NCBI RefSeq assembly: GCF_012641185.1
Contig: NZ_JAAXLK010000023.1
Span: forward strand, 1 to 42,441
Direction of reading: 5' to 3'
From: Levilactobacillus tujiorum
Lineage (GTDB): Bacteria; Bacillota; Bacilli; Lactobacillales; Lactobacillaceae
DNA: 42,441 nt
Part shown: in pieces, positions 31,930 through 40,629 of the stretch
Layout: each line of letters starts with the position of its first letter
Position numbering within the stretch: the stretch's first letter is position 1
Translations under genes and position numbers: made by a program
The notes under the pieces: generated by a model
What the model was told of the DNA's origin: nothing
The model's input: the letters and a program-made list of their open reading frames with translations, nothing else
Databases searched by the model: none

Positions 31930-32577
31930 ATGACGCTAGAAGAATTGTATCGCACGATGGCTAAAGAGATGGGCCCCCAACCTTGGCTGAAGCCCGGTAC
32001 GCCCTGGGCCGAGACGCCCGTAGAAATTATGTTGGGCGCGATTCTCGTGCAAAACACCAACTGGCGTAACGTGGAACCGTCATTAATCCAACTGAAGGCG
32101 CAGACCGGATTCGATCCTGCCAAGCTGCGCGAGTACACACCGGCCACGCTCATTCCCGTGATTCGGAGCAGCGGCTTCTATCAACGCAAGAGCGCGGCGA
32201 TCCTATCACTCGCTGCGTGGCTGGGACGCGCCCACGATGATTTAGCAGCGTTGAAGCAACGCGACGGTGCTAGCTTGCGGAAGGAATTATTGAGCATTAC
32301 GGGCATCGGGAATGAAACGGCCGACTACATTTTGATGTACACGCTGGACCACGGGACGTTCATGGTGGACACTTACGCGCGGCGACTATTTGCCTGGTTG
32401 GGGGCGGAGATGCCCAAGACCTATCCGGCATTCCAGAAAAAAGTGATGGGGCAACTCGACTTCGGCTTGGCGGACTATCAGGAGTTTCATGCCCTGATCG
32501 ATGAGTTCGGTAAACGCGTTAAGACCGACGCTGACTTTGCCGAGTCCTTCCTGGCAGGGCGGCGGTTGACGGTCTAA
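31930..32577 (+). CDS. HhH-GPD DNA glycosylase, endonuclease III-like, no Fe-S cluster
   Basis: A protein of 215 residues of the endonuclease III superfamily, which removes damaged bases from DNA. The helix-hairpin-helix is LLSITGIGNETADYILMY, and the catalytic Asp lies in FMVDTYARRLFAWL. The lysine that gives endonuclease III its lyase activity (GVGRKTA in the standard protein) is replaced by Glu (GIGNETA), suggesting a glycosylase only. The C-terminal four-cysteine iron-sulfur loop is missing; the protein ends soon after FGKRVKTDADFAESFLAG. This fits the short AlkA/MutY-distant group found in lactobacilli. ATG 31930 is chosen because GAGGAGG precedes it; the open frame upstream runs through repeat copy G and is not coding. 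Confidence 0.85.
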   Translation: MTLEELYRTMAKEMGPQPWLKPGTPWAETPVEIMLGAILVQNTNWRNVEPSLIQLKAQTGFDPAKLREYTPATLIPVIRSSGFYQRKSAAILSLAAWLGRAHDDLAALKQRDGASLRKELLSITGIGNETADYILMYTLDHGTFMVDTYARRLFAWLGAEMPKTYPAFQKKVMGQLDFGLADYQEFHALIDEFGKRVKTDADFAESFLAGRRLTV

Positions 32578-32673
32578 ACGAGACAAAACTTAAGGAATTG
32601 CCAAGCCGGAGGGTTACCGATACAAAATCTGGTGTTTTTAATGATGGTCGTGCTATGATTAGTGAAGTGAAAA

Positions 32674-32689
32674 TTGGAACCGCTTCCGA
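32674..32689 (+). promoter_or_regulatory. cre-like palindrome before glpK
   Basis: TTGGAACCGCTTCCGA has a CG-centred imperfect palindrome (GGAA-CCGC-TTCC) resembling a CcpA site (TGWAANCGNTNWCA). It lies 15 bases after a TATGAT (32654-32659), where CcpA would act as a roadblock. Confidence 0.4.
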
Positions 32690-32721
32690 TTCGAAAGCAG
32701 TTATGGAGGGAGTAAATACAT

Positions 32722-34239
32722 ATGGCACTTAAACAACCGGAAGATTATATCTTGGCGATTGACCAAGGGACGAGTAGCACGCGGGCGTTGATATTTGACC
32801 ACACCGGGCGCAAAGTTATCGAGGGTTACAAAGAGGTTCCCCAGTATTATCCACACGCGGGCTGGGTTGAATCGGATGCCAATGAGATTTGGAACAGTGT
32901 GTTGTCGGTGATTGCCAGCGCATTGATCGATGCGTCAATTCATCCCGAAAACATTCAAGCCATTGGGATCAGTAGCCAACGGGAAACCACGATCGTGTGG
33001 GATAAAATAACCGGCGAACCGATCTATCATGCCATCGGCTGGCAAAGTCAACAAACGGCCAGTCTTGCGAAGAAACTAGCAGCGGACGGCCGAACCAAGG
33101 CGATTAAGGACAAGACTGGGTTGGTGCTGGACGCCTACTTCAGTGCGACCAAGGTCCGCTGGATTTTGGATCACGTTCCCGGTGCTCAGGAACGGGCAGA
33201 AAACGGTGACCTGTTGTTCGGGACGGTAGATAGTTGGCTGGCTTGGAAACTCTCTGGCGGGAAGATTCACGTCACCGATTACAGTAACGCGAGCCGGACC
33301 ATGATGTTCAACATTCACGATTTGCAGTGGGACCAAGATATTTTAAGCTGGTTAAATATTCCTACGGCCATGCTACCTGAGGTGAAGTCCAGTTCTGAAG
33401 TGTACGGCGTGACGCAAAACTTCCAGTTCTACGGGGTAGAAGTACCGATTGCCGGGATCATTGGGGACCAGTCCGCCGCGTTGTTGGGACAACTGGCCTT
33501 GGAGCCCGGCACCGTCAAGAACACGTACGGTGATGGGGCCTTCGTGATGATGAACACGGGGGATGAACCGCGCGCCTCGAAACACAATCTTTTGACGACG
33601 ATTGCGTATAAGATGGACGGTCAGGTGACCTATGCCCTTGAAGGGTCGATCTTGGTGGCGGGCACGGCGTTGGCTTGGTTACATGAGAGCATGAAGATTA
33701 TTGACAACGTGCCGGAATCGCGCCAAGCAGCCATGGCGTCGACCGATGAAGATGAGGTCTACGTGGTTCCAGCCTTTAACGGTCTGGGTGCGCCTTACTG
33801 GGATCCGGATGCCAAAGGGGCGGTCTTCGGACTGTCACGCGGGACTAACCGCAATGATTTCGTGAAGGCGACGCTACAGTCAATTGCCTATCAGACGCGT
33901 GACGTCTTACGGACGATGAAGCAGGATACTGGCATCGATATTTCTGAACTGATGGCCGACGGTGGTGCATCGCGTAATCGTTACTTGATGCAATTTCAAG
34001 CTGATATTCTCGACACGCCAGTTCAACGGGCGGCCGATGAAGAGACGACGGCCATGGGCGCGGCGATCACGGCTGGGTTAGCGGTCGGCTACTGGCAAAA
34101 TATTGATGAAATCAAAGAGATTCGCAACGCCGGGCGGTTGTTTACGCCGAACATGTTACCGGATAAACGGGCCCGGTTGTACGCGGGCTGGCAACAGGCG
34201 GTCAAGGCGACCCGGGCATTCAAGCCGAATAATGAGTAA
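32722..34239 (+). CDS. glpK: Glycerol kinase with altered regulatory and substrate-loop residues
   Basis: A FGGY kinase of 505 residues, full length for glycerol kinase, which phosphorylates glycerol to glycerol-3-phosphate with ATP. N-terminal [14 protein letters not shown] is the phosphate loop; [12 protein letters not shown] holds the Arg-Glu pair that binds glycerol; [14 protein letters not shown] holds the catalytic Asp. Three places depart from the common sequence. The usual WQDRRT/WQCRRT reads WQSQQT. The segment before [10 protein letters not shown] reads QNFQ where Firmicute enzymes have a His phosphorylated by HPr. NTYGTGCF reads [11 protein letters not shown] activation is therefore probably absent, and substrate range may differ. 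GGAGGGAG precedes the ATG. No glpD or glpF is nearby. Confidence 0.85.
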   Translation: MALKQPEDYILAIDQGTSSTRALIFDHTGRKVIEGYKEVPQYYPHAGWVESDANEIWNSVLSVIASALIDASIHPENIQAIGISSQRETTIVWDKITGEPIYHAIGWQSQQTASLAKKLAADGRTKAIKDKTGLVLDAYFSATKVRWILDHVPGAQERAENGDLLFGTVDSWLAWKLSGGKIHVTDYSNASRTMMFNIHDLQWDQDILSWLNIPTAMLPEVKSSSEVYGVTQNFQFYGVEVPIAGIIGDQSAALLGQLALEPGTVKNTYGDGAFVMMNTGDEPRASKHNLLTTIAYKMDGQVTYALEGSILVAGTALAWLHESMKIIDNVPESRQAAMASTDEDEVYVVPAFNGLGAPYWDPDAKGAVFGLSRGTNRNDFVKATLQSIAYQTRDVLRTMKQDTGIDISELMADGGASRNRYLMQFQADILDTPVQRAADEETTAMGAAITAGLAVGYWQNIDEIKEIRNAGRLFTPNMLPDKRARLYAGWQQAVKATRAFKPNNE

Positions 34240-34315
34240 GGTAGGGGTCGCGGCCCTTACTGTTACTAATGTAAAAAGAACGATTTTTGTTGCACTAAAT
34301 GAGTGACAACCTAAC

Positions 34316-34346
34316 AAAAAGGCGCTGAGCTGGCTCAGCGCCTTTT
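34316..34346. terminator. Bidirectional terminator between glpK and the XRE gene
   Basis: AAAAAGGCGCTGAGC pairs with GCTCAGCGCCTTTT around two bases: a very stable stem with A-run and T-run ends. Confidence 0.92.
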
Positions 34347-34348
34347 GA

Positions 34349-34609
34349 CTACTCTGGTGTGTGTGGGGTTACGAATTGAACCGAGAGTTCTTTGCCCGTT
34401 GCGGCAGCGATATCGCGGAGCACTTTAACCGAAACGTTCATCGTCCCCGCTTCGATCCGGGTGATGGTTGACTGTGGTTTACCCACGAGTTTGGCAAATC
34501 GATGCTGGGAAAGGGCGGTCTCTGCCCGGAGTTGGCGGACAGCCTGGGCCACTTCCGGGTTGTCCATGGCTGCGGCCGGTTGAACCGGATTGTCGAAGTC
34601 ACTAGTCAT
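34349..34609 (-). CDS. XRE-family helix-turn-helix protein, HigA-like
   Basis: A protein of 86 residues. The lambda-repressor-like HTH lies at about residues 21-76: AVRQLRAETALSQHRFAKLV, KPQSTITRIEAGTMNVSV, LRDIAAATGKELSVQF. Such proteins are often antitoxins of HigBA/RelE-type pairs in which the toxin gene comes first. No toxin gene is present upstream here; instead there is a promoter and an RNA leader. ATG 34609 is used because GGAAGGA lies nine bases upstream; a TTG at 34627 in frame overlaps that site. It may be an autoregulating solitary repressor. Confidence 0.75.
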   Translation of the reverse strand: MTSDFDNPVQPAAAMDNPEVAQAVRQLRAETALSQHRFAKLVGKPQSTITRIEAGTMNVSVKVLRDIAAATGKELSVQFVTPHTPE

Positions 34610-34645
34610 TGCGTAGGATCCTTCCAAATTTAAGTTGGCGATTAA

Positions 34646-34703
34646 CCTGGGTGATCAACGCGAGGTGTCAGTTCTGCCTGACACGATTGAGTTGGACACC
34701 AGG
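34646..34703 (-). promoter_or_regulatory. Structured leader of the XRE gene
   Basis: On the minus strand CCTGG...CCAGG encloses GTGTCAG/CTGACAC (34665-34671 with 34678-34684). The hairpin lies between the promoter at 34720-34748 and the start codon at 34609. It has no T-run. Confidence 0.4.
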
Positions 34704-34719
34704 CTAATGGATACTGTCT

Positions 34720-34748
34720 AGTGTAGCGATTTTTAAGTGCGTCAGCAA
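34720..34748 (-). promoter_or_regulatory. Promoter of the XRE gene
   Basis: On the minus strand TTGCTG (34748-34743), 17 bases, TACACT (34725-34720). It gives an RNA leader of about 100 bases before the start codon. Confidence 0.6.
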
Positions 34749-34793
34749 GTAATCCTAGACACCCGTCAATGAAATGTAACGTAAGTCAGGCGG

Positions 34794-35651
34794 TTATTTA
34801 TATTTAAGTTCGAGACGACTCATCCAATAACCGAGGCCAGCGCCGATTAGTAAGGCAAGACCGCTGAATGCTAAGGTTGTCCCAGTGACGCCGGCGTAGG
34901 AAATGCTTTCGGCCGCGTGGGGATTGGGCACTAGGATCAGCACGGTGCTGGCGACCACGATGCCCAAAATAAAGTGGTAGACGCGTGAGTGGAACCGGTG
35001 AATCAGGTAGTCCATCCCCTTGGAGAACAGAACCATGGCGAGACCACCACCGATGGCAATGGGGAGATAGACGCCGAGCAGGTCGAAATTTTTAAAGCCC
35101 GTCAGCATGGGGGTGAATAACCCCAGAATCAGCAGCAAATTTGAAGGGCTTAATCCGGGAACCAGAACCCCCAAGGCGATCAGTACGCCGGCAACCATGA
35201 AGCCCCAGAAATTAGCGGGGAGGGTGCCAAAGAGGTCGCTCATGGTATATAGGAGGCCGCCGCTGATGATCAGGGTGCCGAAGAACCAGCCATAGTCGGC
35301 AGCATCACGGGGATGTTGCGAACTGGCGGTGTGCATGAGCGCGGGGAGTGTGCCCAGAATGGCTCCCGCAAAGCCCCAGAGCACGATGACTTGCCAATGG
35401 GCAAGCAGGTATTCCAAGGGCGCCGATAGCAGGGCAATCCCGACGATGCCCCCCAGACCAACCGGGACGAAATACCAGAAATCACGTTTAAAGTTTTGCC
35501 GAAAATGGGCCATGAAACCTAATAGACGTTCGTAAATGCCGAGAATAGCAGCCAGAACCCCGCCAGAAACGCCGGGCAGAATGAAGCCTAAAGCGATGAT
35601 AACACCCTTGAAGAAGCGTTTCACGGGACCATCGGATCGAATAGGTTGCAT
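34794..35651 (-). CDS. DUF368 membrane protein (undecaprenyl-phosphate transporter type)
   Basis: A membrane protein of 285 residues with about eight hydrophobic helices. Characteristic DUF368 motifs are present: FKGVIIALGFILPGVSGGVLA near the start and the mirrored VLIALGVLVPGLSPSNLLLILGLFTPML in the middle, showing an inverted repeat within the protein. DUF368 proteins (PopT) have been shown to recycle the carrier lipid undecaprenyl phosphate across the membrane, supporting wall and teichoic acid synthesis. The ATG is preceded by AAAGGAG. It lies upstream of the XRE gene on the same strand with a gap of 184 bases containing a promoter for the latter. Repeat copy H follows upstream of its start. 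Confidence 0.85.
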   Translation of the reverse strand: MQPIRSDGPVKRFFKGVIIALGFILPGVSGGVLAAILGIYERLLGFMAHFRQNFKRDFWYFVPVGLGGIVGIALLSAPLEYLLAHWQVIVLWGFAGAILGTLPALMHTASSQHPRDAADYGWFFGTLIISGGLLYTMSDLFGTLPANFWGFMVAGVLIALGVLVPGLSPSNLLLILGLFTPMLTGFKNFDLLGVYLPIAIGGGLAMVLFSKGMDYLIHRFHSRVYHFILGIVVASTVLILVPNPHAAESISYAGVTGTTLAFSGLALLIGAGLGYWMSRLELKYK

Positions 35652-35818
35652 ACGTTACTCCTTTTTAGTTAACAGTTAGATTAGTATCATCAATTTATCA
35701 AAATGGTCTGGGCAACGCAACCAAAGGACATTGGGTTGCGGCAAACTTAAGAATTAATTTGTAAAGGAATGAAAGTCATTGCTGGAATTTGACCAAAATA
35801 AACTGAAAAATGGTCTAA

Positions 35819-36248
35819 CCCCGTCACCTACGGCTGTCAGAGATTCCGCCTGCTGTGGGGAACGCCTGCGGCCTGAAGGGCGGTCCTCCGGCTCGGTTGG
35901 AAGCCCGGAAATTCACCGGTCTTCCAACACGTCCCACGCTGTAAGCCGAGAATCGGCTAACACCGTCGACACAGCTGGCTCCACCTCTGACCTCCTCCGG
36001 TTAAGTTAGTCTTTGGATGACAAGCTACTTTAACTAATTGTTCTATTTAGCTGATAACGCTTATCGATATCCGTGTAGCCATGAGTGAGCTAAATTTGGA
36101 CTCAGCCGTGGGATTTTCAAGTGGTTTACTTGAAAATGGCGACTTGAAGACGGGTTCTTCGGCTTCAAGCGAGGGACAAGACCGTTCTGTGGCTTGTCCC
36201 GTCCTCCCCACAGCGATCCAGTCCAAATTTAGCGAACGGTAAGGCGGC
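35819..36248 (-). repeat. Bipartite repeat copy H: complete, reverse (L 36248-36075, R 36002-35819)
   Basis: L helices (minus strand): TTTGGACT/AGTCCAAA, GGGACAAG/CTTGTCCC, CTTGAAG/CTTCAAG, TTTTCAAG/CTTGAAAA. R helices: AGCCGA/TCGGCT, TTGGAAG/CTTCCAA with CCGG/CCGG. The TTGGAAG/CTTCCAA set is a double change compared with TTTGAAG/CTTCAAA of copy B. The hinge keeps CCAAAGACTAACTT before AACCGG. It lies upstream of the DUF368 gene and downstream of a small membrane protein gene. Confidence 0.94.
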
Positions 36249-36290
36249 AGTCATCATCTATGTTGCCAATTTATTAACCATCAAAGCACA

Positions 36291-36322
36291 AAAAGACCCA
36301 GGACAGAAGTCCCAGGTCTTTT
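36291..36322 (-). terminator. Terminator of the small membrane protein gene
   Basis: AAAAGACCCAGGAC pairs with GTCCCAGGTCTTTT with one mismatch; the minus-strand tail is TTTTTGTG. It can work in both directions. Confidence 0.82.
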
Positions 36323-36345
36323 CCGGGTCCCAAGGTGTTGGACCA

Positions 36346-36801
36346 CTAATCGTTATTTTTAGGTTGTGACCAGTAGCGTGCCCGGGTCAGCAGTTCCTTA
36401 GAACGCTCGTCCGCCGGCACAAAACCACGGGTAAAGAGGTGCTTGAAGTACATCATGTTGTACAGCGTTCCCCAGATAATGCCACGTAGCATTTCCCAGC
36501 CGCCGACAGCGAAGAACTGGGCCAGTTGATTGACGGGCACCATCATTGACAGCACCATCATGATGCTGAGCTCAACCCCGAGGATACAGAAAAGATTGTA
36601 CCAATCACCCCGGAATAGTGTTGGAAACGGGGGAAAGATAAACATCGTCCAGGAGAAACCGACCTTGGCGATACGCATATTCCCCGTTTCGGGATTAACA
36701 ACGGTTGCATAATTTGGCGGTAACGGCAGTCCTTGAGGGCCGTCACCGTTCTGGTTATCGGGATCATTATCGTTGTTAAAGCCCTTGAAAGGATCTTGCA
36801 T
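36346..36801 (-). CDS. Small membrane protein, DUF2628/HrgC-like
   Basis: About 151 residues. After an Asn/Asp-rich soluble start (NNDNDPDNQNGDGPQGLPLP) comes the segment KVGFSWTMFIFPPFPTLFRGDW, typical of DUF2628/HrgC-like proteins, then about three hydrophobic helices. A short polar C-terminus (EERSKELL-like, ADERSKELLTRARYW) follows. Function is unknown. The start is uncertain: ATG 36801 is given, with GAAAG about 12 bases before it; an in-frame TTG at 36813 is an alternative. The gap to rlmCD is 112 bases on the same strand, but the order places this gene downstream of the methylase start, so they are separate units. Confidence 0.65.
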   Translation of the reverse strand: MQDPFKGFNNDNDPDNQNGDGPQGLPLPPNYATVVNPETGNMRIAKVGFSWTMFIFPPFPTLFRGDWYNLFCILGVELSIMMVLSMMVPVNQLAQFFAVGGWEMLRGIIWGTLYNMMYFKHLFTRGFVPADERSKELLTRARYWSQPKNND

Positions 36802-36913
36802 GTCATTTGCCAACTTTCTACAGAATTCTATGTGTTCACGTTAAATAAAAGTCTAACACGAAAACCCGCGACTGCCTATTAATCTATTTATCCCCACAAA
36901 GCTAGTGGGATCA

Positions 36914-38395
36914 TTAACTACGGCGACTGAGCTTCACAACCGCTTCACAGCGGGCCGTCTGCGGCATCATGTCGACTGATTGGATGTAGTCCACATGATA
37001 GTCGTGCGCGAGTTCAACGAGATCTTTGGCGAGGGTCGATGGGTTGCAGGATACATAGACCAGCTTGGTGGGACGAACGGCCAAAATCGTTTCGATCAGG
37101 GTGGCGTCCAGGCCGGTGCGCGGAGGATCAACCACGATGGCATCGGGATGGAAACCAGCCATGACCCATTTTGGTAAGAGCTCTTCGGCGGTGCCTAACT
37201 CGTAGTGAGCGTTCGTGATGCCATTGGCCGCGGCGTTTTCGTTGGAATCGGCAACGGCCTCGGGGATGACTTCCATCCCCCGGACTTCCTCGGCCACGTT
37301 GGCCAGGGACAAGCCGATGGTTCCAATCCCGGAGTAAGCATCAACGACATTTTCGCCGGGTTGTAGGTTCAAGGCCTTCTTGGCTTCGGCGTAGAGGACT
37401 TCCATCTGGTAAGGATTCAACTGGAGAAAGGCCCGTGCGGAGAGCTTGAATGCCAAACCGTCAATCTTTTCGGTGATGGCTTCGGCGCCCGCCAAATGCC
37501 GGGTGTCGTCGCCCCAAACTAGGGAGGTCTTGCCCGGATTGACGTTTTGCATGACGGAGGTCACTTCTGGTAACTCCGCGGCAATTCGCGTGAGCAGGTC
37601 GTGTTTGTGTGGTAATTTCGGCGAATTGGTGATGAAGACCAATTGGACATCGTCGGTGTGAGCTGCGGCCCGAACGACCAGAGTTTTGACGATCCCAGAG
37701 CCTTGTTCCTCATCATAGATGGGCATGTCGAGATCTTGGAGCATGCCCACGACTGCCCGCATGACGTGCATCGTCACGGGCATTTGGACGGAACAGGTTG
37801 GCAGGTCGACGAGGTCGTGGCTGCGTTCGGCGTATAGGCCGGCCTCAACCTGGCCTTCGGCGTTGCGGCGCACTTGAAATTGAGCCTTGTTGCGGTAGGC
37901 GTAAGGGTCATCCATGCCCAGAGTTGGGCGCAAATCGTAGTGCCGGTAGCCTTCTGGTTGGTAGCGTTCCAGGGCTTGGGCGACCACGTCTCGCTTGAAT
38001 CTTAATTGGGCAGGGTAGTCTAAATGTTCCAATTCGAAGCCCCCGACTTGATCGGCATAGCTGTCGCGAGGTTCCACACGGTGGGGGCTGGTCTTACGAA
38101 TCCGGTGAACCTTGGCGCGTAAGTAACGGGTTGCCACGCTGGTAACCTCGGCGACGACTTCTTCATCGGTAAGGGCGCCGGGAACAAAGACGGCCATGCG
38201 CTTGTAGTAGCCGATGCCTTCCCCGTTGATCCCCATCCGTTTGATGGTTAAAGGAAAACGTTGCCCAACTTCGACTTGAACCTGCGGCGTTTCGTGGCGG
38301 CGGTTAGTTGAGCGATAGTGATTGCCGCCAGCTTGGCGGTGAGTGTTGCGGTTATTATAATTACCGCGGTGAGACTTTGAATCAAAATTTGCCAT
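36914..38395 (-). CDS. rlmCD: 23S rRNA (uracil-C5)-methyltransferase RlmCD type
   Basis: A protein of 493 residues of the RumA family, methylating U747 and/or U1939 of 23S rRNA with S-adenosylmethionine. Order: an Asn/Arg/His-rich unstructured start (1-40), then a TRAM domain (about 42-105, QRFPLTIKRMGINGEGIGYY). The SAM domain has VVDAYSGIGTIGLSLA, VVDPPRTGLD and the catalytic YVSCNPSTLAKDL, ending in DMMPQTARCEAVVKL. The four-cysteine iron-sulfur site found in Escherichia RlmD is absent, as in Gram-positive RlmCD. AGGAGA precedes the ATG. It is the only gene of the unit; the start is followed upstream by a 230-bp region without a gene and then repeat copy I. Confidence 0.92.
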   Translation of the reverse strand: MANFDSKSHRGNYNNRNTHRQAGGNHYRSTNRRHETPQVQVEVGQRFPLTIKRMGINGEGIGYYKRMAVFVPGALTDEEVVAEVTSVATRYLRAKVHRIRKTSPHRVEPRDSYADQVGGFELEHLDYPAQLRFKRDVVAQALERYQPEGYRHYDLRPTLGMDDPYAYRNKAQFQVRRNAEGQVEAGLYAERSHDLVDLPTCSVQMPVTMHVMRAVVGMLQDLDMPIYDEEQGSGIVKTLVVRAAAHTDDVQLVFITNSPKLPHKHDLLTRIAAELPEVTSVMQNVNPGKTSLVWGDDTRHLAGAEAITEKIDGLAFKLSARAFLQLNPYQMEVLYAEAKKALNLQPGENVVDAYSGIGTIGLSLANVAEEVRGMEVIPEAVADSNENAAANGITNAHYELGTAEELLPKWVMAGFHPDAIVVDPPRTGLDATLIETILAVRPTKLVYVSCNPSTLAKDLVELAHDYHVDYIQSVDMMPQTARCEAVVKLSRRS

Positions 38396-38626
38396 ATTTT
38401 CTCCTAATTAGGTTGACTTGCATACCATGAATCGGTACTTCCGAACAGTTACGGTCTTGAACATTATACCAAACTTTGTCGGTCCCCGGGGCTGCGAGGG
38501 TTTTTCGGATAAATGAAGCCGTTTCCATAGGCAAGCTAGTGGCATTTAGGTATAATCGATTTATATGTAACGCGTGAGAACTATTGTCTTTGACGCTGTG
38601 TGGGGATTGAAAGATGGCGGTAGCAC

Positions 38627-39068
38627 GCGCCTTACCGTTCACCAAATTTGAATTGGGACGCTGTGGGCGGGACGGCTGGAGCCTAAGAGCGGTCTCCAGC
38701 CTCGCTTTGAACCGAAAACCACGTTTCAAAGGTGCCAGTTACCAAGCGAACACTTGGTAACTCCCACGGCTGAATTCAAATTTGGCTCACTCACGGCTAC
38801 ATAGAATGTTGGAACAACTGTGAGAACCCATGCAATCGAGTGGCGTTGACGCTAATATTGCGGTTGAATGGTAGCGTAACCGGAGGAGGCCAATGATGGA
38901 GGCAGCTGTGTCGACGCTGTTGACCGAGGTACCTCACTCGGTTTACAGCGTGGGACGTGTTTGGAGACTGACGGGCTTGGTCAGGCTTCGAACCGAGTCG
39001 GAGGACCGCTCCTCAGGCCGCAGACGTTCCCCATAGCAGCCGGAATCGTTGGCAGCCGCAGGTGATGG
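38627..39068 (+). repeat. Bipartite repeat copy I: complete (L 38627-38800, R 38878-39068)
   Basis: L helices with a further set of pairs: TTTGAATT/AATTCAAA, GGCTGGAG/CTCCAGCC, CTTTGAA/TTCAAAG, GTTACCAAG/CTTGGTAAC. R opens GGAGGAGGCCAATGATGG and has ACCGAG/CTCGGT and CTGAC/GTCAG. TTTGGAG/CTTCGAA in R has two pairs that would be G-U in RNA. It lies in the divergent region between the rRNA methylase and the ABC transporter. Confidence 0.95.
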
Positions 39069-39080
39069 TATGGTTTAGCA

Positions 39081-39141
39081 TCTGTGGCTCTAGCCGTCCG
39101 CCCACAGTGTTCCAGCCCAAAGTTGGCGAACGGTAAGGCGG
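39081..39141 (-). repeat. Broken L module, reverse, directly behind copy I
   Basis: The minus strand gives the first 60 or so bases of an L module (CCGCCTTACCGTTCGCCAAC, then TTTGGGCTGGAACACTGTGG, up to GGCTAGAGCCACAGA). It breaks off in the second helix. It is head to head with the 3' end of copy I, 13 bases away. Confidence 0.88.
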
Positions 39142-39202
39142 AGGGTACAGGACACAGTAGCCAGTCAGGCTACATAAGAAGCATTGAGAGGAGATGAGGC
39201 CC

Positions 39203-39853
39203 GTGAGTCTGTTGGAATTAAAGCAGGTGGGCTATCAAGTTGGGGACACCCCGATTCTACAGGACATTAACCTGACGATTGATCAGGGCGAATGGGTCAC
39301 GTTAACCGGACCATCCGGCGGCGGTAAATCAACGTTGGTTAGAATCATGGCGTCGCTGTTGAGCCGTACCAGTGGTGAGTTGTCCTTTGCGGGACGCTCA
39401 ATTGATGACTATGACCCGATTGCTTACCGGCGCCGAGTATCGTATAGCTTTCAACAGCCGACTTTGTTTGGCGCAACGGTGCGGAACAATCTCCAGTTTC
39501 CTTATCAAATTCGGCAGCTGCCCTTTGACCAGCAACGAGCAGTGACGGCGCTGAAATACGTCGGCTTAACAGCTGCTGATCTCGATAAGGCCGTGGTAGA
39601 CCTGTCGGGTGGTCAGCGCCAGCGGGTGGCCTTACTCCGCAACGTGATGATCTACCCAGAAGTGTTGATTTTAGATGAGGTGACGGCCGGGCTAGATGCT
39701 GATAACAAGGCGTTTGTCTGGTCGATGATTCGGCATTTTAACGTCGATGACGGGATCACGATCGTCGCCATCACGCATGATCAGGCGGAGATTGATGCGG
39801 CTAAACGGCTGGTTACCTTGGCCGATGGACGCCTGGTGGGAGGTGCGCAATGA
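39203..39853 (+). CDS. fetA: ABC transporter ATP-binding protein (FetA/YbbL-like)
   Basis: An ABC ATPase of 216 residues: Walker A GPSGGGKST, Q-loop YSFQQPTLFG, signature LSGGQRQRVALLR, Walker B VLILDEVTAGLD, switch His in ITHDQAE. It pairs with the UPF0014 permease encoded next, whose start overlaps its stop by four bases (ATGA). In Escherichia, FetAB is linked to iron export and peroxide resistance, so metal efflux is the likely role; direction has not been tested here. The start is GTG 39203, with GAGGAG nine bases upstream; the ATG at 39194 touches that site. First gene of a three-gene unit with fetB and an SDR gene. Confidence 0.85.
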   Translation: MSLLELKQVGYQVGDTPILQDINLTIDQGEWVTLTGPSGGGKSTLVRIMASLLSRTSGELSFAGRSIDDYDPIAYRRRVSYSFQQPTLFGATVRNNLQFPYQIRQLPFDQQRAVTALKYVGLTAADLDKAVVDLSGGQRQRVALLRNVMIYPEVLILDEVTAGLDADNKAFVWSMIRHFNVDDGITIVAITHDQAEIDAAKRLVTLADGRLVGGAQ

Positions 39854-40617
39854 ATTTAGCGGTAAATAATCAGTCACTGATCTTGGCATTGGGCCTCGTG
39901 ATGATCGCCTTGGCTATTGGCTGGCACGAAAAATTGGGGATTGACCGCGACATGATCATCGGCGTGGTCCGTGCCGTTGTCCAACTCTTTGTGGTGGGGT
40001 ACCTGTTGAAATACGTGTTTCGAGTGAATAGTATTTGGCTAACGGCCACGTTAATTTTAATCATCATCTTTAATGCCAGCTACAATGCCAAACAGCGTAG
40101 CCAAGGGATTCCGCGGGCGCTGCCCATTTCATTGGGGGCGATTCTGATCAGTACCGGCGTTACGCTGGGCGTCTTAATGTTAGCGGGGGCCATTAAATTT
40201 ATCCCGTCACAAATGGTGCCCATCTCCGGGATGATCGCGTCCAACTCGATGGTGGCGATTGGCTTGTGCTACCGTAATCTCAACGCGGAGTTCAAGCAGG
40301 AACGCCAAGCGGTGCTGGAAAAACTAGCGCTGGGCGCCGATTTGAAGGATGCATCGCGAGATATTGTGCGCGCCAGCATCAAGACGGGGATGCAACCGAC
40401 GATTGATTCCGCCAAGACCATGGGGATTGTGAGCCTACCGGGGATGATGTCCGGGTTGATCTTCGCGGGGGTTGATCCCGTGCGGGCGATTAAATACCAG
40501 ATCATGGTGGTCTTCATGCTAATGTCGGCCACGAGTATTGGGTCGGTCTTGGCCTGTTACTGGGCTTACCGGGAATTTTATAATGAACGAAAACAGTTAG
40601 TTGGTCCGTCAAATTAG
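39850..40617 (+). CDS. fetB: UPF0014 permease (FetB/YbbM-like)
   Basis: A membrane protein of 255 residues with about seven hydrophobic helices. UPF0014 landmarks: RAVVQLFVVGYLLKYVF in the second helix region, the conserved VPISGMIASNSMVAIGL, and LPGMMSGLIFAGVDPVRAIKYQ near the end. It forms the membrane part of the FetAB exporter with the preceding ATPase; the four-base overlap of start and stop codons implies coupled translation. The family role is iron (or other metal) efflux in relatives. It is followed after 12 bases by an SDR gene. Confidence 0.88.
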   Translation: MNLAVNNQSLILALGLVMIALAIGWHEKLGIDRDMIIGVVRAVVQLFVVGYLLKYVFRVNSIWLTATLILIIIFNASYNAKQRSQGIPRALPISLGAILISTGVTLGVLMLAGAIKFIPSQMVPISGMIASNSMVAIGLCYRNLNAEFKQERQAVLEKLALGADLKDASRDIVRASIKTGMQPTIDSAKTMGIVSLPGMMSGLIFAGVDPVRAIKYQIMVVFMLMSATSIGSVLACYWAYREFYNERKQLVGPSN

Positions 40618-40629
40618 GAGGTAAATGAA

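Noticed and set aside
31578-32153. Open frame of 191 codons on the minus strand through repeat copy G and the glycosylase gene start
   Set aside because: It runs through the repeat's paired arms and the opposite strand of a real gene; other copies have no matching frame.
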